Positions 28,101-37,256 of a DNA stretch of 64,000 nt are shown here, one piece after another; within the stretch, counting starts at the first letter, position 1; every line of letters starts with the position of its first letter. The translations under genes and the position numbers were made by a program. The stretch comes from JAUIJL01 sp965366625. Lineage in GTDB: Bacteria; Acidobacteriota; Thermoanaerobaculia; Multivoradales; J023. The stretch is from contig CBDUGP010000040.1 of assembly GCA_965366625.1 (NCBI GenBank), forward strand, positions 5,163 to 69,162, written 5' to 3'. A model generated the notes under the pieces. The model searched no databases and was not told where the DNA came from. It was given only the letters and a program-made list of their open reading frames with translations.

Positions 28101-28393
28101 CCGCGGTCGAAAGCGGCTCGGACTTCCCACCAGGCCCAAGGATGAAAGCTGTCACCTCCGAACTCCGGCGGTGGTGCCTCACCCCGACGATGGCCTACGA
28201 GGGCGAGCACTGCATCCGCCGTGGCCACGTGACGGACCCGGGCGGGTACGGGTAGCTCGCTGCGCTCGACATTGCCGACAACGTTCGTGGGCTGCCTGGC
28301 CAGGACCCTAAAACCGAGCTCCCGGGCTAGAGTCTCCGCAGTGCCGCGGTGGGGCTCCAGGTCGTCGGGTGCCGAGGTGATGAAGAGGCGCAT
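25118..28393 (-). CDS. DUF4062-like - STAND ATPase - FGE-sulfatase protein
   Basis: 1091 residues from the ATG at 28393 (an in-frame ATG at 28402 also exists). Residues 1-115 (MRLFITSAPDDLEPHRGTAE, then VGHRRGEAPP and a WWEVRAAFDRGLPVTVLM segment) fit the DUF4062 sensor or signalling domain often put at the head of STAND proteins. A P-loop (GLHAASGTGKSSF, about 235-247) and the acidic ILILDQLE motif follow. A membrane helix lies near 705-725 and an FGE-sulfatase domain at about 860-1090 (VIPAGTFRMG, PSEAEWEYAARGD, GNVHEWTADW). From PYPVLLPYTHP onward it is a paralogue of the kinase-headed protein at 18410-22081. STAND proteins are signal-triggered switches, many in defence or programmed death. 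A defensive role here is inference. Confidence 0.88.
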   Translation of the reverse strand: MRLFITSAPDDLEPHRGTAETLARELGFRVLARQPTNVVGNVERSELPVPARVRHVATADAVLALVGHRRGEAPPPEFGGDSFHPWAWWEVRAAFDRGLPVTVLMAADESAAERVEDDPLADSVIRDFRAELTRLAALFEADDLEGFRFQAREALAAIRSRGNPGGERPAAAQPAGRVSTVRETGPRRWPPPSLPASPYPVLLPYTHPDLLAGRDRELREIVRLLERPLPILGLHAASGTGKSSFLGGGLVPGLRAEGRPVAFERRALEPGLVRRLLGDLVIESAPIDDRDCHGFVDRMRELRDRTGAPPILILDQLECLFGAGDDADQGARQARGVVASLLAASVQRLSGLGEPPCRWLLAYRREFHGRVYEWLRDLSKDLLSRGPVGVSLPRDLGAADRFQSWSLPALGTPPPKVEGRAEAAAQIFREVIEKPLTLTGDDGTPIYPYRFAAGHAERLACLFGEARIARRNAPLAPELQVVLAHLLQQAGPGAEGTVVEVRVPENAAALLDHALEEHLRRSLDFAFPSRYSATKGSESRLSRTRALLALRELADLDGRLSAGQTSGVLARAIGDDGRDVLERLATAQTRIVLLQSTAEAGAEAEEPVYRLSHDRMAEVIVRQVDDEGTYAGLGIDADLLALRRFVALKCRLFSAGEQEQATAISKSRLREIERFADCLLFDEPGRRWWRACLERRNREQRRAAKVFTVAAGVVASLILVVALWTGRILEIREQLDTVERGDPEASFAALASLSTELGVDADRIFQRLARRRAPFDILERGLGGIDGEARGAAVLRATEWLLPLQRETAPMDPQWIASIAWALDFFAWPEAALRSRAEALRAELLRPLREARPPPPPPVPDDSGWVVIPAGTFRMGLDPGEEPDGDPFEETPAHRVTISAFRLQAREVTVGEIRRLMPDYSFPGAAELPAGYIDWYEAYTYAAWLGGRLPSEAEWEYAARGDCPHPFCKGDGSQAEVDEVAWWTRNSVDAKSGEPGRKPVGQLEPNPWGLFDIHGNVHEWTADWTGPYSEEPATDPPGPAGSPGRLRSFRGSSAVYTRFLIGPSRRGAHAPHSRIPQIGLRVAVPLERPLP

Positions 28394-28561
28394 CCCGAGC
28401 ATTATAGAGCGACGGTGGTAGGCCGACGGCCCCCAACCAAAATCATCCGCGCATCTGGATCCGTCTTATAGGGCGACGTCGACCGTTCCGACTTTGAAAC
28501 CCTATTGCGTCGGGTTCTTGGCAGAGGTCAGTAGGGCGGGAGAGGGTGAAAGGAAAGATCA

Positions 28562-28589
28562 ACGCCCCGGGCACGAATGCCCGAGGCGT
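28562..28589 (-). terminator. rho-independent-like terminator of the propeller/thrombospondin-3 gene
   Basis: A 12-bp stem with one mismatch (28562-28573 with 28578-28589) and a CGAA loop, read on the minus strand. It is followed by TTGATCTTTCCTTTC. It lies 69 bases past the stop of the minus-strand gene. Confidence 0.6.
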
Positions 28590-28657
28590 GAAAGAAGGCA
28601 GCGAACGTTCTAACCCGCATTTTCTGGGTTACATCGCCCAGAGCGCGAGCTCGACGA

Positions 28658-30757
28658 TTACTTTCCGCAGCTCGACTGAGCTGCTTCGGAAACCATGTCG
28701 CTCCGTTCCTCGTCGGTGATCAGCCCCTGGCGGACGAAGTCCTTAGAGGTCTTGGACACACAAGAAACGTATTTGCCGTGGTTTTTCCAGGGCTGGGTGG
28801 TGCCGCGCGGTCCGTCGCACGGGCAAAGCTGATCGATCGAGCAGCCGGTCGCCGGCTCTACCACTTCACCGTAGCCGGTGAAGCCGCACTCGTCGGCATT
28901 GTTGTCCACGCCGTCACCGTCGATGTCGGTGTCGCAGGCATCGCCGTCGCCGTCGCCATCGAAGTCGAATTGATCGGCATTGGGAGCCAGCGGGCAGTTG
29001 TCGATTTCGTTGTCGATGCCGTCACCGTCGAGGTCGCCGTCGCAGACGTCGCCTTGGCCGTCGGTATCCGCATCTGCCTGGTCGGGGTTGACCATGAAGG
29101 GGCAGTTGTCGGCGGCGTCTTCGATGCCGTCGTTGTCGTCGTCCGCATCACACGCGTCGCCGTCGAGGTCGCCATCGGCGTCGTCCTGGCCGGGATTCGG
29201 CGTTACCGGGCAGTTGTCGGCACTGTTGTCGACCCCGTCGCCGTCGACGTCTGAATCACAAACGTCGCCGATGTGGTCGCCGTCCAGGTCCGATTGATCC
29301 GGGTTGGCATCGAAGGGGCAGTTGTCGGCGGCGTCCTCGATGCCGTCGTTGTCGTCGTCGCTGTCGCAAGCATCGCCGTCACCGTCGCCATCGTAGTCTT
29401 CCTGGCCGGGATTGGGCTCCAACGGGCAGTTGTCGCCGGCAGCCACACCGTCACCATCGGCATCGCCGTCACAGACGTCGCCGAGACCGTCGCTGTCGAG
29501 GTCGGATTGGTCGGGGTTGGCCGAGAAGGGGCAGTTGTCGGCGTCATCGGCCACGCCGTCGTTGTCGTCGTCGGCATCGCAGACGTCGCCCAAGTCGTCG
29601 AGGTCGTTGTCGGCCTGGTCCGAGTTGGAGGTCGTGGGACAGTTGTCGCTGGCGTCGAGCACGCCGTCGTTGTCGTCGTCGTTGTCGCAGGCGTCGCCCT
29701 CGCCGTCACCGTCGCCGTCCTGCTGGCCCGGATTGGCGTCGTCCGGGCAATTGTCCACGTCGTCGTCGATGCCGTCGCCGTCACTATCACTGCTGAGCTC
29801 CACAAAGGCGATCCCGACCGGCACGCCACCCGGGTTTAAGGAGCTTGTGACCGTATGGGTCGCGGTGTCGATGACGGTCAGACGATTGAAGAAAGGACCG
29901 GTCACGTAGGCGGCGGAGCCGTCGGGTGTGATGGCCACGGCCGGGTCGCCGTTACCCGTGAAGGCGCCGCCGGAGGCCATTGTCCACGATGCGGTGTCGA
30001 TTACCAAGGTCATGCCGCTACGGTGGGCCACGTAGAGGAACGCGCCGTCCGGCGTGAACGCGAAGTCGGCGGGCTGAGACTCGGTCGCCACCGTCGCCAC
30101 CGTGACCTTGGTCGCCGTATCGACCACACTGACCGACTTGCTGTTGTAGTTTCCGATGTAGGCGTAGGCCCCATCGGGCGAGATCGCGATTCCCGAAGGG
30201 TTAGGCTTGGCGGTCGAGAAAGTCGAGAGAGCGACCAAGGTCGCGGCATCATAAATAGTTACCGAGTTTGCATAGAACGAAGTCACCCACGCCTCGCTGC
30301 CGTCGGGCGTGAACGCGACTGAGCCCGAAGGTAAGGATCCGTTGACCGCAAGGGTCGCAGTGTCGATCACATAGGTGGGCGCCGAGAACGATCCCACCCA
30401 CAGGGTCGAGCCGTCAGGTGAAAGCTCGATGAACAATTGCGGATTACCTAAATTCTTGACTTCGAGCACGGTCAGCGTCACCGGGTCGACCACGGCAAAA
30501 CCGCTGTTGTTGGCTACGTAAAGAACGGATCCGTCAAGGCTTGCCGTCATGTATTTAGGAGAATCCAAGCCGGTCACGGTACCGGTGATGGTGTTGGTGT
30601 TGGTGTCGATCTGCACCAGGGTGCCGTCTGACGAGTTGGCAACGTAGGCAAAGGTCTGCGCTTGGGCCAGGGGCGTGGTGAGTACCAGGGTCAACAGGCA
30701 AGCTGCAACGAGTTGCAGGGGGTGGGAAGAAATTCGAGACGAAAGGTTGCGTGGCAT
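28658..30757 (-). CDS. secreted beta-propeller protein with thrombospondin type-3 calcium repeats
   Basis: 699 residues. A signal peptide (to about residue 33, APLAQAQ) leads into a seven- to eight-blade YVTN-type propeller (about 35-320; recurring TPDGSAAYV and VIDTATHTV elements). It then has about ten thrombospondin type-3 repeats (about 325-620). Each of these carries Asp-rich calcium loops DxDxDGxxD and an NCPxxxNPxQ motif (for example DNCPFSANPDQSDLD). The last 60 residues are a Cys-containing tail (CPCDGPRG, then VSCVSKTSKDF). Such proteins are large calcium-stiffened surface or outer-membrane components. The Asp-rich repeats create long open frames on the other strand, which are not genes. 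Confidence 0.9.
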   Translation of the reverse strand: MPRNLSSRISSHPLQLVAACLLTLVLTTPLAQAQTFAYVANSSDGTLVQIDTNTNTITGTVTGLDSPKYMTASLDGSVLYVANNSGFAVVDPVTLTVLEVKNLGNPQLFIELSPDGSTLWVGSFSAPTYVIDTATLAVNGSLPSGSVAFTPDGSEAWVTSFYANSVTIYDAATLVALSTFSTAKPNPSGIAISPDGAYAYIGNYNSKSVSVVDTATKVTVATVATESQPADFAFTPDGAFLYVAHRSGMTLVIDTASWTMASGGAFTGNGDPAVAITPDGSAAYVTGPFFNRLTVIDTATHTVTSSLNPGGVPVGIAFVELSSDSDGDGIDDDVDNCPDDANPGQQDGDGDGEGDACDNDDDNDGVLDASDNCPTTSNSDQADNDLDDLGDVCDADDDNDGVADDADNCPFSANPDQSDLDSDGLGDVCDGDADGDGVAAGDNCPLEPNPGQEDYDGDGDGDACDSDDDNDGIEDAADNCPFDANPDQSDLDGDHIGDVCDSDVDGDGVDNSADNCPVTPNPGQDDADGDLDGDACDADDDNDGIEDAADNCPFMVNPDQADADTDGQGDVCDGDLDGDGIDNEIDNCPLAPNADQFDFDGDGDGDACDTDIDGDGVDNNADECGFTGYGEVVEPATGCSIDQLCPCDGPRGTTQPWKNHGKYVSCVSKTSKDFVRQGLITDEERSDMVSEAAQSSCGK

Positions 30758-31223
30758 AGTTGAGAGGTCCTTTATCTATGGGTATCAATGCGGTCAGGGT
30801 TGATGTGGCGCGTGGCGCGCCGCCAACTTCTCCCCAGGTGAGCGGCTCTCCAAGTGGGGAGGTGGCATTAGAAATCGAAATAGGATGAGAGGCCCGGGAT
30901 GAGCTCCCAGGTGGTCGGTCCAGCCTGCTATCGCGGCTCAGCTGGATAGAATCGAGACTCGGTCATTCGGTTTCTCCTGAGGTTAGGTCTTGGGCCCATC
31001 GAATTGAGAAGCTCGTTTCTATTCGTCGCTTCGAGGCCCGGGGTGGGGGGCTCAGGGTGAACGGACAATGACAGGTAGAAATGTCTTCTTGTATCGTCCT
31101 TAGGGAGGATTTTTTGACTGCCGTATCCTCTCCAGAGAGGAGGGGCCGAGATCTTTCAGCCGGCCTTTCAGGGTCATTCGGTCCATTCAACTCCACGGCC
31201 GAAACGTCCGGAAGGCCAGACGC
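30758..31223. other. gene-free spacer between two minus-strand secreted-protein genes
   Basis: No gene or repeat is seen. It should hold the promoter of the propeller/thrombospondin-3 gene; no clear boxes were found. Confidence 0.4.
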
Positions 31224-31249
31224 AAAAAGACCCGGCAGGGCGCCGGGTC
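31224..31249 (-). terminator. rho-independent terminator of the M4 protease gene
   Basis: A perfect 8-bp GC stem (31229-31236 with 31242-31249) has a five-base loop and is followed on the minus strand by TTTTT (31228-31224). It lies 32 bases past the stop codon. Confidence 0.85.
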
Positions 31250-31280
31250 GCTGAATAGAGCAGGATGGTTCAGAGCGAAA

Positions 31281-33242
31281 TCAGAGCGGAATCGGATCGC
31301 AGCGTTTCAACGGCTGCAAGATCGGTCCGTCGCAACCGCTGCCGATGCTGATCGAGTGGTAGTAGGTACGCACCTGACCGGCGTTGTCGGTGACACGCAC
31401 TTGGATTTGGTAGTAGCCGTCGCTGTAGAAGCTGCGGCCGAGGCTCGAGCCGGAGCCGGCGTACACGCCGTCGACGTACCATTGGTAGGTGAACGGCGAC
31501 ACGCCACCGCTGACCACCGCTTGGAAGGTGTAGTAGGTGTAGGTTTGGCCGGAGTACGGACCGCTGATGTAAACGCTCAGCGGCGGCACGCAATTGCCGA
31601 AGGTACCACCCACGCCGACGGCGGCCCAGGCGTTGGTGACCTGCTCGACCACGTTCGAGCAAGCGCCGTAGAGGGCCTCGGCGGCGTCGATGGCGCCCTC
31701 GCGGGCGTCGTCGTAGTCGGCGCCGGCGAAGAGTTCGATGGTCATATTGCGGAAGGCCACTCGACGAGCGGCGGTTTCGCCGACGCCGTTGACGGTCACA
31801 CCGTTTTGGGTGCCACCGTCCACCAGCAGGGAGTACCAACGGTTCTGCACGCCACTGTTGGTGTGCACGCCGCAATTGTCGTTGCCGCCCGACGGCACAC
31901 AGCCCACTTGGTTGACCCAGAAGAGGCCACCACGGATGCTCGGATCGCCGAAGGTGTTGGGATTCTGCAAGCTGCGGATGGCGCCGAAGTCGTTGCCCAT
32001 CAGCCAGTCGTAGTTGGCGTCACCGACGACCTCACGCTCGACCATGGTGCCGAAAATATCGGCGAAGGACTCGTTGAGGGCTCCTGACTCGCGCTCGTAA
32101 ACGAGATTCGAGGTATGGCGAATCACGCCGTGGGTGAACTCATGGCCGACCACGTCGAGGGCTTCGTGGGTGTTCATGAACCACATATAGGACTTACTGC
32201 CGTCGTCGCTATAAGCGGACGTCGGCGAGTTGGCCATGATGCGCAGCTCTTCGTTGGAGCCGTTGACGCCGTTGCGTCCGTGGGCGACTTTGAAGTAATC
32301 ATGAGCCTCTTGCACGGCCCAATGGACCGACGCCTCACGACGGCTCCAAGTGTTGCTGCCCTGGTCGATGTGACCCGCCAAATTCCAGCCCCAGCTCTGC
32401 ACGTTGCTGTAATGTTTGACGGAGAATTCGCCGCGGGTTTTATCTTTCAGAATGTAGTCGTTGTTGGGGAAGCCGCGCTTGCGGGTGGAGAAGGTGTGGG
32501 TGCCGTTGTAAACGGTGTGCACGGTGCCGGTGGCGTTGCTCGCCTCTTGTAGCCCAGGCAGGACTTTCACCAGCTCACCGGTGGTTGCGTCGAGATAAAC
32601 GATCGAGATGTTGAACGGCTCGGCGGACTCAATGCGGAAACGCCAGGTCAACAAATATTCGGGCGCTTCGTCGAGGCTCAGGGGATCGCGAACGATGATC
32701 AATTCGCCCTTGGGAAAAGCGCTTTCGAGTTCTTCGGCGCTGCGGAGGCCTTTTTCGAAAGCCGGGGTTTGCCAAGCGTAAACCTCGGCGTCGACCTCAG
32801 CGAGGGCCGATTCCAAGGCGACGTCCTCGGGCAGGGCGAGGCTTGCGTCGATGTCGAGCCCTTCGGCCACCCGGCCTTTGAGCACGGCCAGCTCGCCGTT
32901 GCGGCTGTGCACCACGTATTCGGCTCCCTCAACCGGGATGCCTTTGTAGAGCTGTTGGAAACGGGAGACCTGCTCGCCGAGTTCGGTCTCAAAGTCGGCT
33001 GTCTCCACCAACTGATCGTGGTCGGTCAGGCCGAGGTGGGCTTTGTTGGCTTGAAGGAAACTTTCAGGGGCCAAGCGCACACCGCCGCGGAAGTGCAACG
33101 TGCCCTGGTCGGTGATGCGCTCCGACATCGCTTGCACGGCTTTGTTGTCGGGTTGATGGATTTTCATGGCCGTCGGCTGAGCCGAGGCCACCACGGGCAA
33201 GAGAAGCAAGGCTGAAACTTGAATGACACTAGATAACTTCAC
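31281..33242 (-). CDS. secreted thermolysin-type (M4) metalloprotease with Ig-like tail
   Basis: 653 residues from a GTG at 33242, chosen because TGGAGA lies eight bases upstream and a signal peptide starts at once (LSSVIQVSALLLLPVVASAQ). An FTP/PepSY-type propeptide follows. The catalytic domain has the zinc motif HEFTH, the glutamate ligand motif ESFAD and the downstream HTNSGV segment with the active-site His region, so it should be active. The C-terminal 100 residues form an Ig/PKD-like beta domain (VSGGVSPFTYQWYVDG) of the same type as on the matrixin at 37415-38380. It is likely a secreted, self-processed protease for extracellular protein breakdown. It has its own terminator and appears monocistronic. 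Confidence 0.93.
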   Translation of the reverse strand: MKLSSVIQVSALLLLPVVASAQPTAMKIHQPDNKAVQAMSERITDQGTLHFRGGVRLAPESFLQANKAHLGLTDHDQLVETADFETELGEQVSRFQQLYKGIPVEGAEYVVHSRNGELAVLKGRVAEGLDIDASLALPEDVALESALAEVDAEVYAWQTPAFEKGLRSAEELESAFPKGELIIVRDPLSLDEAPEYLLTWRFRIESAEPFNISIVYLDATTGELVKVLPGLQEASNATGTVHTVYNGTHTFSTRKRGFPNNDYILKDKTRGEFSVKHYSNVQSWGWNLAGHIDQGSNTWSRREASVHWAVQEAHDYFKVAHGRNGVNGSNEELRIMANSPTSAYSDDGSKSYMWFMNTHEALDVVGHEFTHGVIRHTSNLVYERESGALNESFADIFGTMVEREVVGDANYDWLMGNDFGAIRSLQNPNTFGDPSIRGGLFWVNQVGCVPSGGNDNCGVHTNSGVQNRWYSLLVDGGTQNGVTVNGVGETAARRVAFRNMTIELFAGADYDDAREGAIDAAEALYGACSNVVEQVTNAWAAVGVGGTFGNCVPPLSVYISGPYSGQTYTYYTFQAVVSGGVSPFTYQWYVDGVYAGSGSSLGRSFYSDGYYQIQVRVTDNAGQVRTYYHSISIGSGCDGPILQPLKRCDPIPL

Positions 33243-34062
33243 TTGAATATCTCCAAAAGGGTTAGCAATTAAGACGGAGGTCGATCCGTCGTTGCCCCCT
33301 CTCGCAAGAGATATGCCAAGCACTCAGCCGTAACTCGCCGGTTAGGCCTGTGATCAAGCGCGGATTAAGTCCTTGATTAACAGATATTTGCAAGGACGCA
33401 CCCAGTTTGGGGTCTGGAAGCGTGGGGAAAGCAGATTCCCGAGGGCGAGTAAGCCGCTACTCGTTTCCGTGGGTTGAACCAAGGCTCGAGATCGGCCACA
33501 AGGTGGATGTGTTCAGCAGCCCGCTAGGTGATGAGGCTTTTGGGGGGACGAGTAGATGTGTGGAGAATCAGAGAGAGTGGATAGGGATCTATGATTAACG
33601 CAATTCAGATTACGACAATCTATAACTCCTAGGATGACTTCCTCACTTCTCAACCCACTACCCAACCCATCAGTCCACTCCTCACACCTAGGGTCCTGGA
33701 ATTTGAGTCAAAACTTGCGTCGCCTTCCGGGCTGCCCCGTCAGGGGCGAGGCAAGGGTAGCCTCGGAATTTATTCCGTGGCGTCGGTTGACCATGGCATC
33801 GGTTGATTCCGCAGCATCGTTGGATTCCATGGCCCGGTTGACCGTCGCCTCGTTTGACCTCTGGCGCCCGGGTCGCTCGCAGCTACCAAGGCCCCCGAAA
33901 TTCATGGCTTTGCTCTAGCCTTCAAGAGCATTGAATCCGTCTCCTTCTTGTAGGCGAAATGTACAAAACGAATCTACTGGCCAGGCTCTCCGCCGGGCTG
34001 TGCTTCGGCGAATAGGTTGCTATCATCAGCCATCGATTTGAAAGGAGCCCGACGTCCCTAGC
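33243..34062. other. 820-base spacer between divergent protease and sensor-kinase genes
   Basis: Upstream regions of both flanking genes. No gene is convincing. It holds a cluster of imperfect short repeats at 33778-33859, listed separately. Confidence 0.5.
33778..33859. repeat. five imperfect tandem units of 15-18 bp
   Basis: Units resembling GTCGGTTGACC or ATGGCATCGGTTGATTCC start near 33778, 33793, 33811, 33829 and 33844. They are divergent in length and sequence. This may be a regulator-binding array or an old microsatellite-like expansion. Confidence 0.6.
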
Positions 34063-37000
34063 ATGATACGAAATGACGGCGAAATTCGTCGCTCATCCGG
34101 CCGACGAACCGCCATGCGCTTGTCCAGAGCACCGGTTGGGATCCTGTTGCTTTTCGCCCTCGCGGCCCAGACCACCGCTGCACCGACTCCGGTTGCTTTG
34201 CGGGAGCCTGCCTCCTATCTTTTCGACACCTGGAAGCTGGAAGAGGGCTTACCGCAAATCTCGATTTTTGCCCTGGCCCAGGATGCCCGCGGTTATCTTT
34301 GGCTCGGCACCGAAGAAGGCTTGGTGCGATTCGACGGTCGCAGCTTCCAGGCCCTGGATCGCGGCACGAATCCCGAGCTGCGTAGCCACTTTATCCAAGC
34401 CATCTCAGCGGATCCCGACGGCAGCCTCTGGATCGGCACCCACAACGGTTTGGGACACCTCAAGGAAGGTCGGCTGACCGTTTACATGCCCGCCGACGGA
34501 TTGGTCCATCACGAGGTGCATACTCTTCATCTGGATCAGCGTTCGAATCTTTGGATCGGCACCGCCGGAGGGCTGAGCCGATTCGACGGTCATCGCTTCA
34601 TTTCACTCGGAATCGAGGACGGACTGCCCCACGTTTGGGTGCACGCGATCGAAGAGGATAACCTTGGAAACCTTTGGCTGGGCACCGAAAAAGGTTTAGC
34701 CCGGATTGAAAACCCGGCATCCGATCGACCCACTGTTTCCCAGATGCTCGATCCAAAAATTGCCGCAACGTCCGTTTTCGCTTTAACCCCGGACGAGCAA
34801 GGGCGCTTGTGGATTGGAACCGAAAAAGGGCTATTCACCTACGTCGAAGGGCAGTTCGCCGAATCGATCCCCAACGGAGTCTTATCCCAAAGCACGGTGC
34901 GGGCCCTCCATGTGGATCCGGGCGGCTCTTTGTGGATCGGTACCGAAAAGGGGCTTGGCCGGCTCAGCCTGGACTCGGAATCGCCGGCAAGCCTCACCAC
35001 CTACAGCCGAGCCGACGGCCTGTCCGACGATTGGATTGTTTCCTTTTGGCAAGATCACGAGGGTTCCTTGTGGGTAGGGACCCGCTTCGGCGGGCTCAAC
35101 CGATTGCGCGACGCTTCCGTGCGCACCCTTGGAGTTCCGGAAGGGCTGGCTCACGATCTGGTCTGGGGCGTTCAAGAAGATCGGGCCGGCAACGTTTGGA
35201 TCGCCGCCAACGAGGGATTGAGCCAGGTTCGCCCGGATGGCACGGTCATCAACTATTCGGTGCAGGACGGCTTGCCGGATCCAGCGACGGGTGCCCTCTA
35301 CGAGGACCGTCAGGGGCGTTTTTGGGTCGGCACCTTCGAGCATGGCTTGGTGCGTTTCGAGAACGGTCGAATGAAAGTCCTCGACACGGCGGACGGCTTT
35401 CCGCCCGTCAGGGTGCGTAGAATTCTCGAAGACTCCGCAGGTCGGCTCTTTTTCGCCACCAACGGTGGACTTTTTCAATACACGGAATCGGGATTCAAGC
35501 ATTGGTCGGTGCAGGATGGGCTGCCCCACGAGCACATCCGCGACCTCTACGCCGATCCGACGGGTGGTTTGTGGATGGCGACGGATGGCGGGCTCGCCCG
35601 TTTTGTCGACGGCGAGATCACCACGTTTCTCTCCGACGAAGATCCGCTCACCGAGGAGCGCATCAAGTCTATCTACGGCGATGGAGAAGGGGTGCTGTGG
35701 CTCGGAACTTGGGAACGCGGTTTGGCCCGATTCGAGAACGACCGGCTGGACTTCATCTCCGTGGCAGACGGTCTATTTCATCGCCGCATCCACCGAGTTC
35801 TGGAGGACGATGACGGTCGGCTGTGGATGTCGAGCAACCTGGGCATCTTCCGAGTCCCCAAGAGCGAACTCAACGATTTCGTCGCCGGGCGGGTGTCGAG
35901 AGTCACGTCTGTGGCTTACGGTGAGAAAGACGGCATGCGATCGAGAGAATGTAATGGGGGAGCCCAACCCGCCGGCCTTCGATCCCGGGATGGAAGGCTT
36001 TGGTTTGCGACCATCGCCGGGGTAGCGGTCGTCGACCCAAAGCAGCTGCACCCCAATCCCATGCCGCCACCGGTCATTGTCGAAGAGCTGAGGGTTGACC
36101 AACAATTGATCGAGTTCGGCTCGGAGGCGCGGCCGATTCGGATTCCGCCCCACAGTCGCCAGATCGCCTTCCAATCCGTGGCCCTGAGCTTCTTGGCTCC
36201 GGATCAGAATCGGTTCAAATATAAGCTGGAAGGTTTTGACGACGATTGGGTGGATGCCCGCGGTAGAAACACCGCGTTTTACACCAATCTCGCACCGGGC
36301 GCCTATCGATTCCGAGTGAAGGCAGCCAACAACGACGGCGTGTGGAACGAAGAAGGGGATTCGATCGAGCTCTACCTCGAACCCGCGTTTTACCAAACTC
36401 GCTACTTCATGTTCGGCACGCTGCTGGCGCTGCTTGCAGCGATTTGGACCTTCCACCGCTTCCGGGTCCAAAAAGCCCATCGCCAAGGTGTAGAGCAAGC
36501 TCGTATTGAGCTTCTAGAGGCCAAGAACACCGAAATGGAAGCCTTTACCCGCACGGTGGCCCACGACCTAAAAACCCCTTTGTTCACGATCGAAGGGTTT
36601 ATCAGCTTGCTGAGCCGGGATCTCAAACGAGAAAAAATCGCCGACCTTACCGACTACGTGGAACGGATTCAAAAGGCCGCTCGGCAAATGGGTCGATTGC
36701 TGGACACGCTGTTGGAGCTTTCCCACAGCGGCAGAATCGTCAACGAACCTCAGCAAGTGTCCATGGGCGAACTCGCCCGTGAAGCGGTCGACATGACCGC
36801 TGGAATGATCGCCGACAAGGGCGTCTGCGTAGTCGTCGCCCCCGATCTACCCGAAGCGAAGGGAGACCCCAACCGCCTGCTCCAGGTCTATCAAAACCTG
36901 ATCACCAACGCGGTGAAATTTGCCGATTCGGAAGCCTCGGAGCCGCAGATTGAAGTCGGATTCCGCGTTGAAGGGTCGGAATCCGATCCTTCTCGGGTCG

Positions 37001-37209
37001 TCTATTACGTGCGGGACGACGGAGTGGGCATCGACAAACATGATCAAGAGAAGATTTTCGGTCTCTTCGACCGATTGAGGCCGGAATCGGAAGGCTCAGG
37101 GATCGGTCTGGCGCTGGTCCAACGGATCGTCGACGCCCACGGTGGCCGGATATGGGTCGAGTCCGAGGGACTAGGGAAAGGCTCGACCTTCTTCTTTACC
37201 TTGGGCTAA
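34063..37209 (+). CDS. two-component sensor histidine kinase with extracellular Reg_prop propeller
   Basis: 1048 residues. The order is a signal anchor (about 18-40), then 13-14 Reg_prop blades (about 45-670; recurring LWIGTEKGLxR and GLPHEHIRDLYAD elements) that form two propellers. A Y_Y_Y domain (about 690-770) and a membrane helix (about 782-800) follow. The HisKA dimerisation helix carries the phospho-accepting His in HDLKTPL (about 834). The C-terminal HATPase_c has an N box (LITNAVKFAD), a G1 box (DDGVGID) and a G2 box (GSGIGLALV). There is no fused receiver, unlike the hybrid two-component proteins of Bacteroides that share the front end. In that family the propeller senses polysaccharide fragments. 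The cognate regulator is not in the window. The start is uncertain: GGAG is 17 bases from the ATG, and an in-frame ATG occurs at 34114. Confidence 0.92.
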   Translation: MIRNDGEIRRSSGRRTAMRLSRAPVGILLLFALAAQTTAAPTPVALREPASYLFDTWKLEEGLPQISIFALAQDARGYLWLGTEEGLVRFDGRSFQALDRGTNPELRSHFIQAISADPDGSLWIGTHNGLGHLKEGRLTVYMPADGLVHHEVHTLHLDQRSNLWIGTAGGLSRFDGHRFISLGIEDGLPHVWVHAIEEDNLGNLWLGTEKGLARIENPASDRPTVSQMLDPKIAATSVFALTPDEQGRLWIGTEKGLFTYVEGQFAESIPNGVLSQSTVRALHVDPGGSLWIGTEKGLGRLSLDSESPASLTTYSRADGLSDDWIVSFWQDHEGSLWVGTRFGGLNRLRDASVRTLGVPEGLAHDLVWGVQEDRAGNVWIAANEGLSQVRPDGTVINYSVQDGLPDPATGALYEDRQGRFWVGTFEHGLVRFENGRMKVLDTADGFPPVRVRRILEDSAGRLFFATNGGLFQYTESGFKHWSVQDGLPHEHIRDLYADPTGGLWMATDGGLARFVDGEITTFLSDEDPLTEERIKSIYGDGEGVLWLGTWERGLARFENDRLDFISVADGLFHRRIHRVLEDDDGRLWMSSNLGIFRVPKSELNDFVAGRVSRVTSVAYGEKDGMRSRECNGGAQPAGLRSRDGRLWFATIAGVAVVDPKQLHPNPMPPPVIVEELRVDQQLIEFGSEARPIRIPPHSRQIAFQSVALSFLAPDQNRFKYKLEGFDDDWVDARGRNTAFYTNLAPGAYRFRVKAANNDGVWNEEGDSIELYLEPAFYQTRYFMFGTLLALLAAIWTFHRFRVQKAHRQGVEQARIELLEAKNTEMEAFTRTVAHDLKTPLFTIEGFISLLSRDLKREKIADLTDYVERIQKAARQMGRLLDTLLELSHSGRIVNEPQQVSMGELAREAVDMTAGMIADKGVCVVVAPDLPEAKGDPNRLLQVYQNLITNAVKFADSEASEPQIEVGFRVEGSESDPSRVVYYVRDDGVGIDKHDQEKIFGLFDRLRPESEGSGIGLALVQRIVDAHGGRIWVESEGLGKGSTFFFTLG

Positions 37210-37256
37210 CCCCACGTTTCTGAACTTCCACAAACCATTGATTATAAATGACTTGA

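Noticed and set aside
26840..28255. 471-codon + strand ORF opposite the DUF4062-STAND gene
   Set aside because: No protein pattern; it mirrors the real minus-strand gene.
28858..29800. Regular short repeats considered as a CRISPR array
   Set aside because: The periodicity is codon-level repetition of calcium-loop coding sequence, not identical repeats with unique spacers.
28778..29839. Valine-rich repetitive + strand ORFs
   Set aside because: Reverse reading of the Asp-rich thrombospondin-3 repeats.
33407..33598. 63-codon + strand ORF upstream of the sensor kinase
   Set aside because: No ribosome site or protein pattern; lies in a regulatory spacer.
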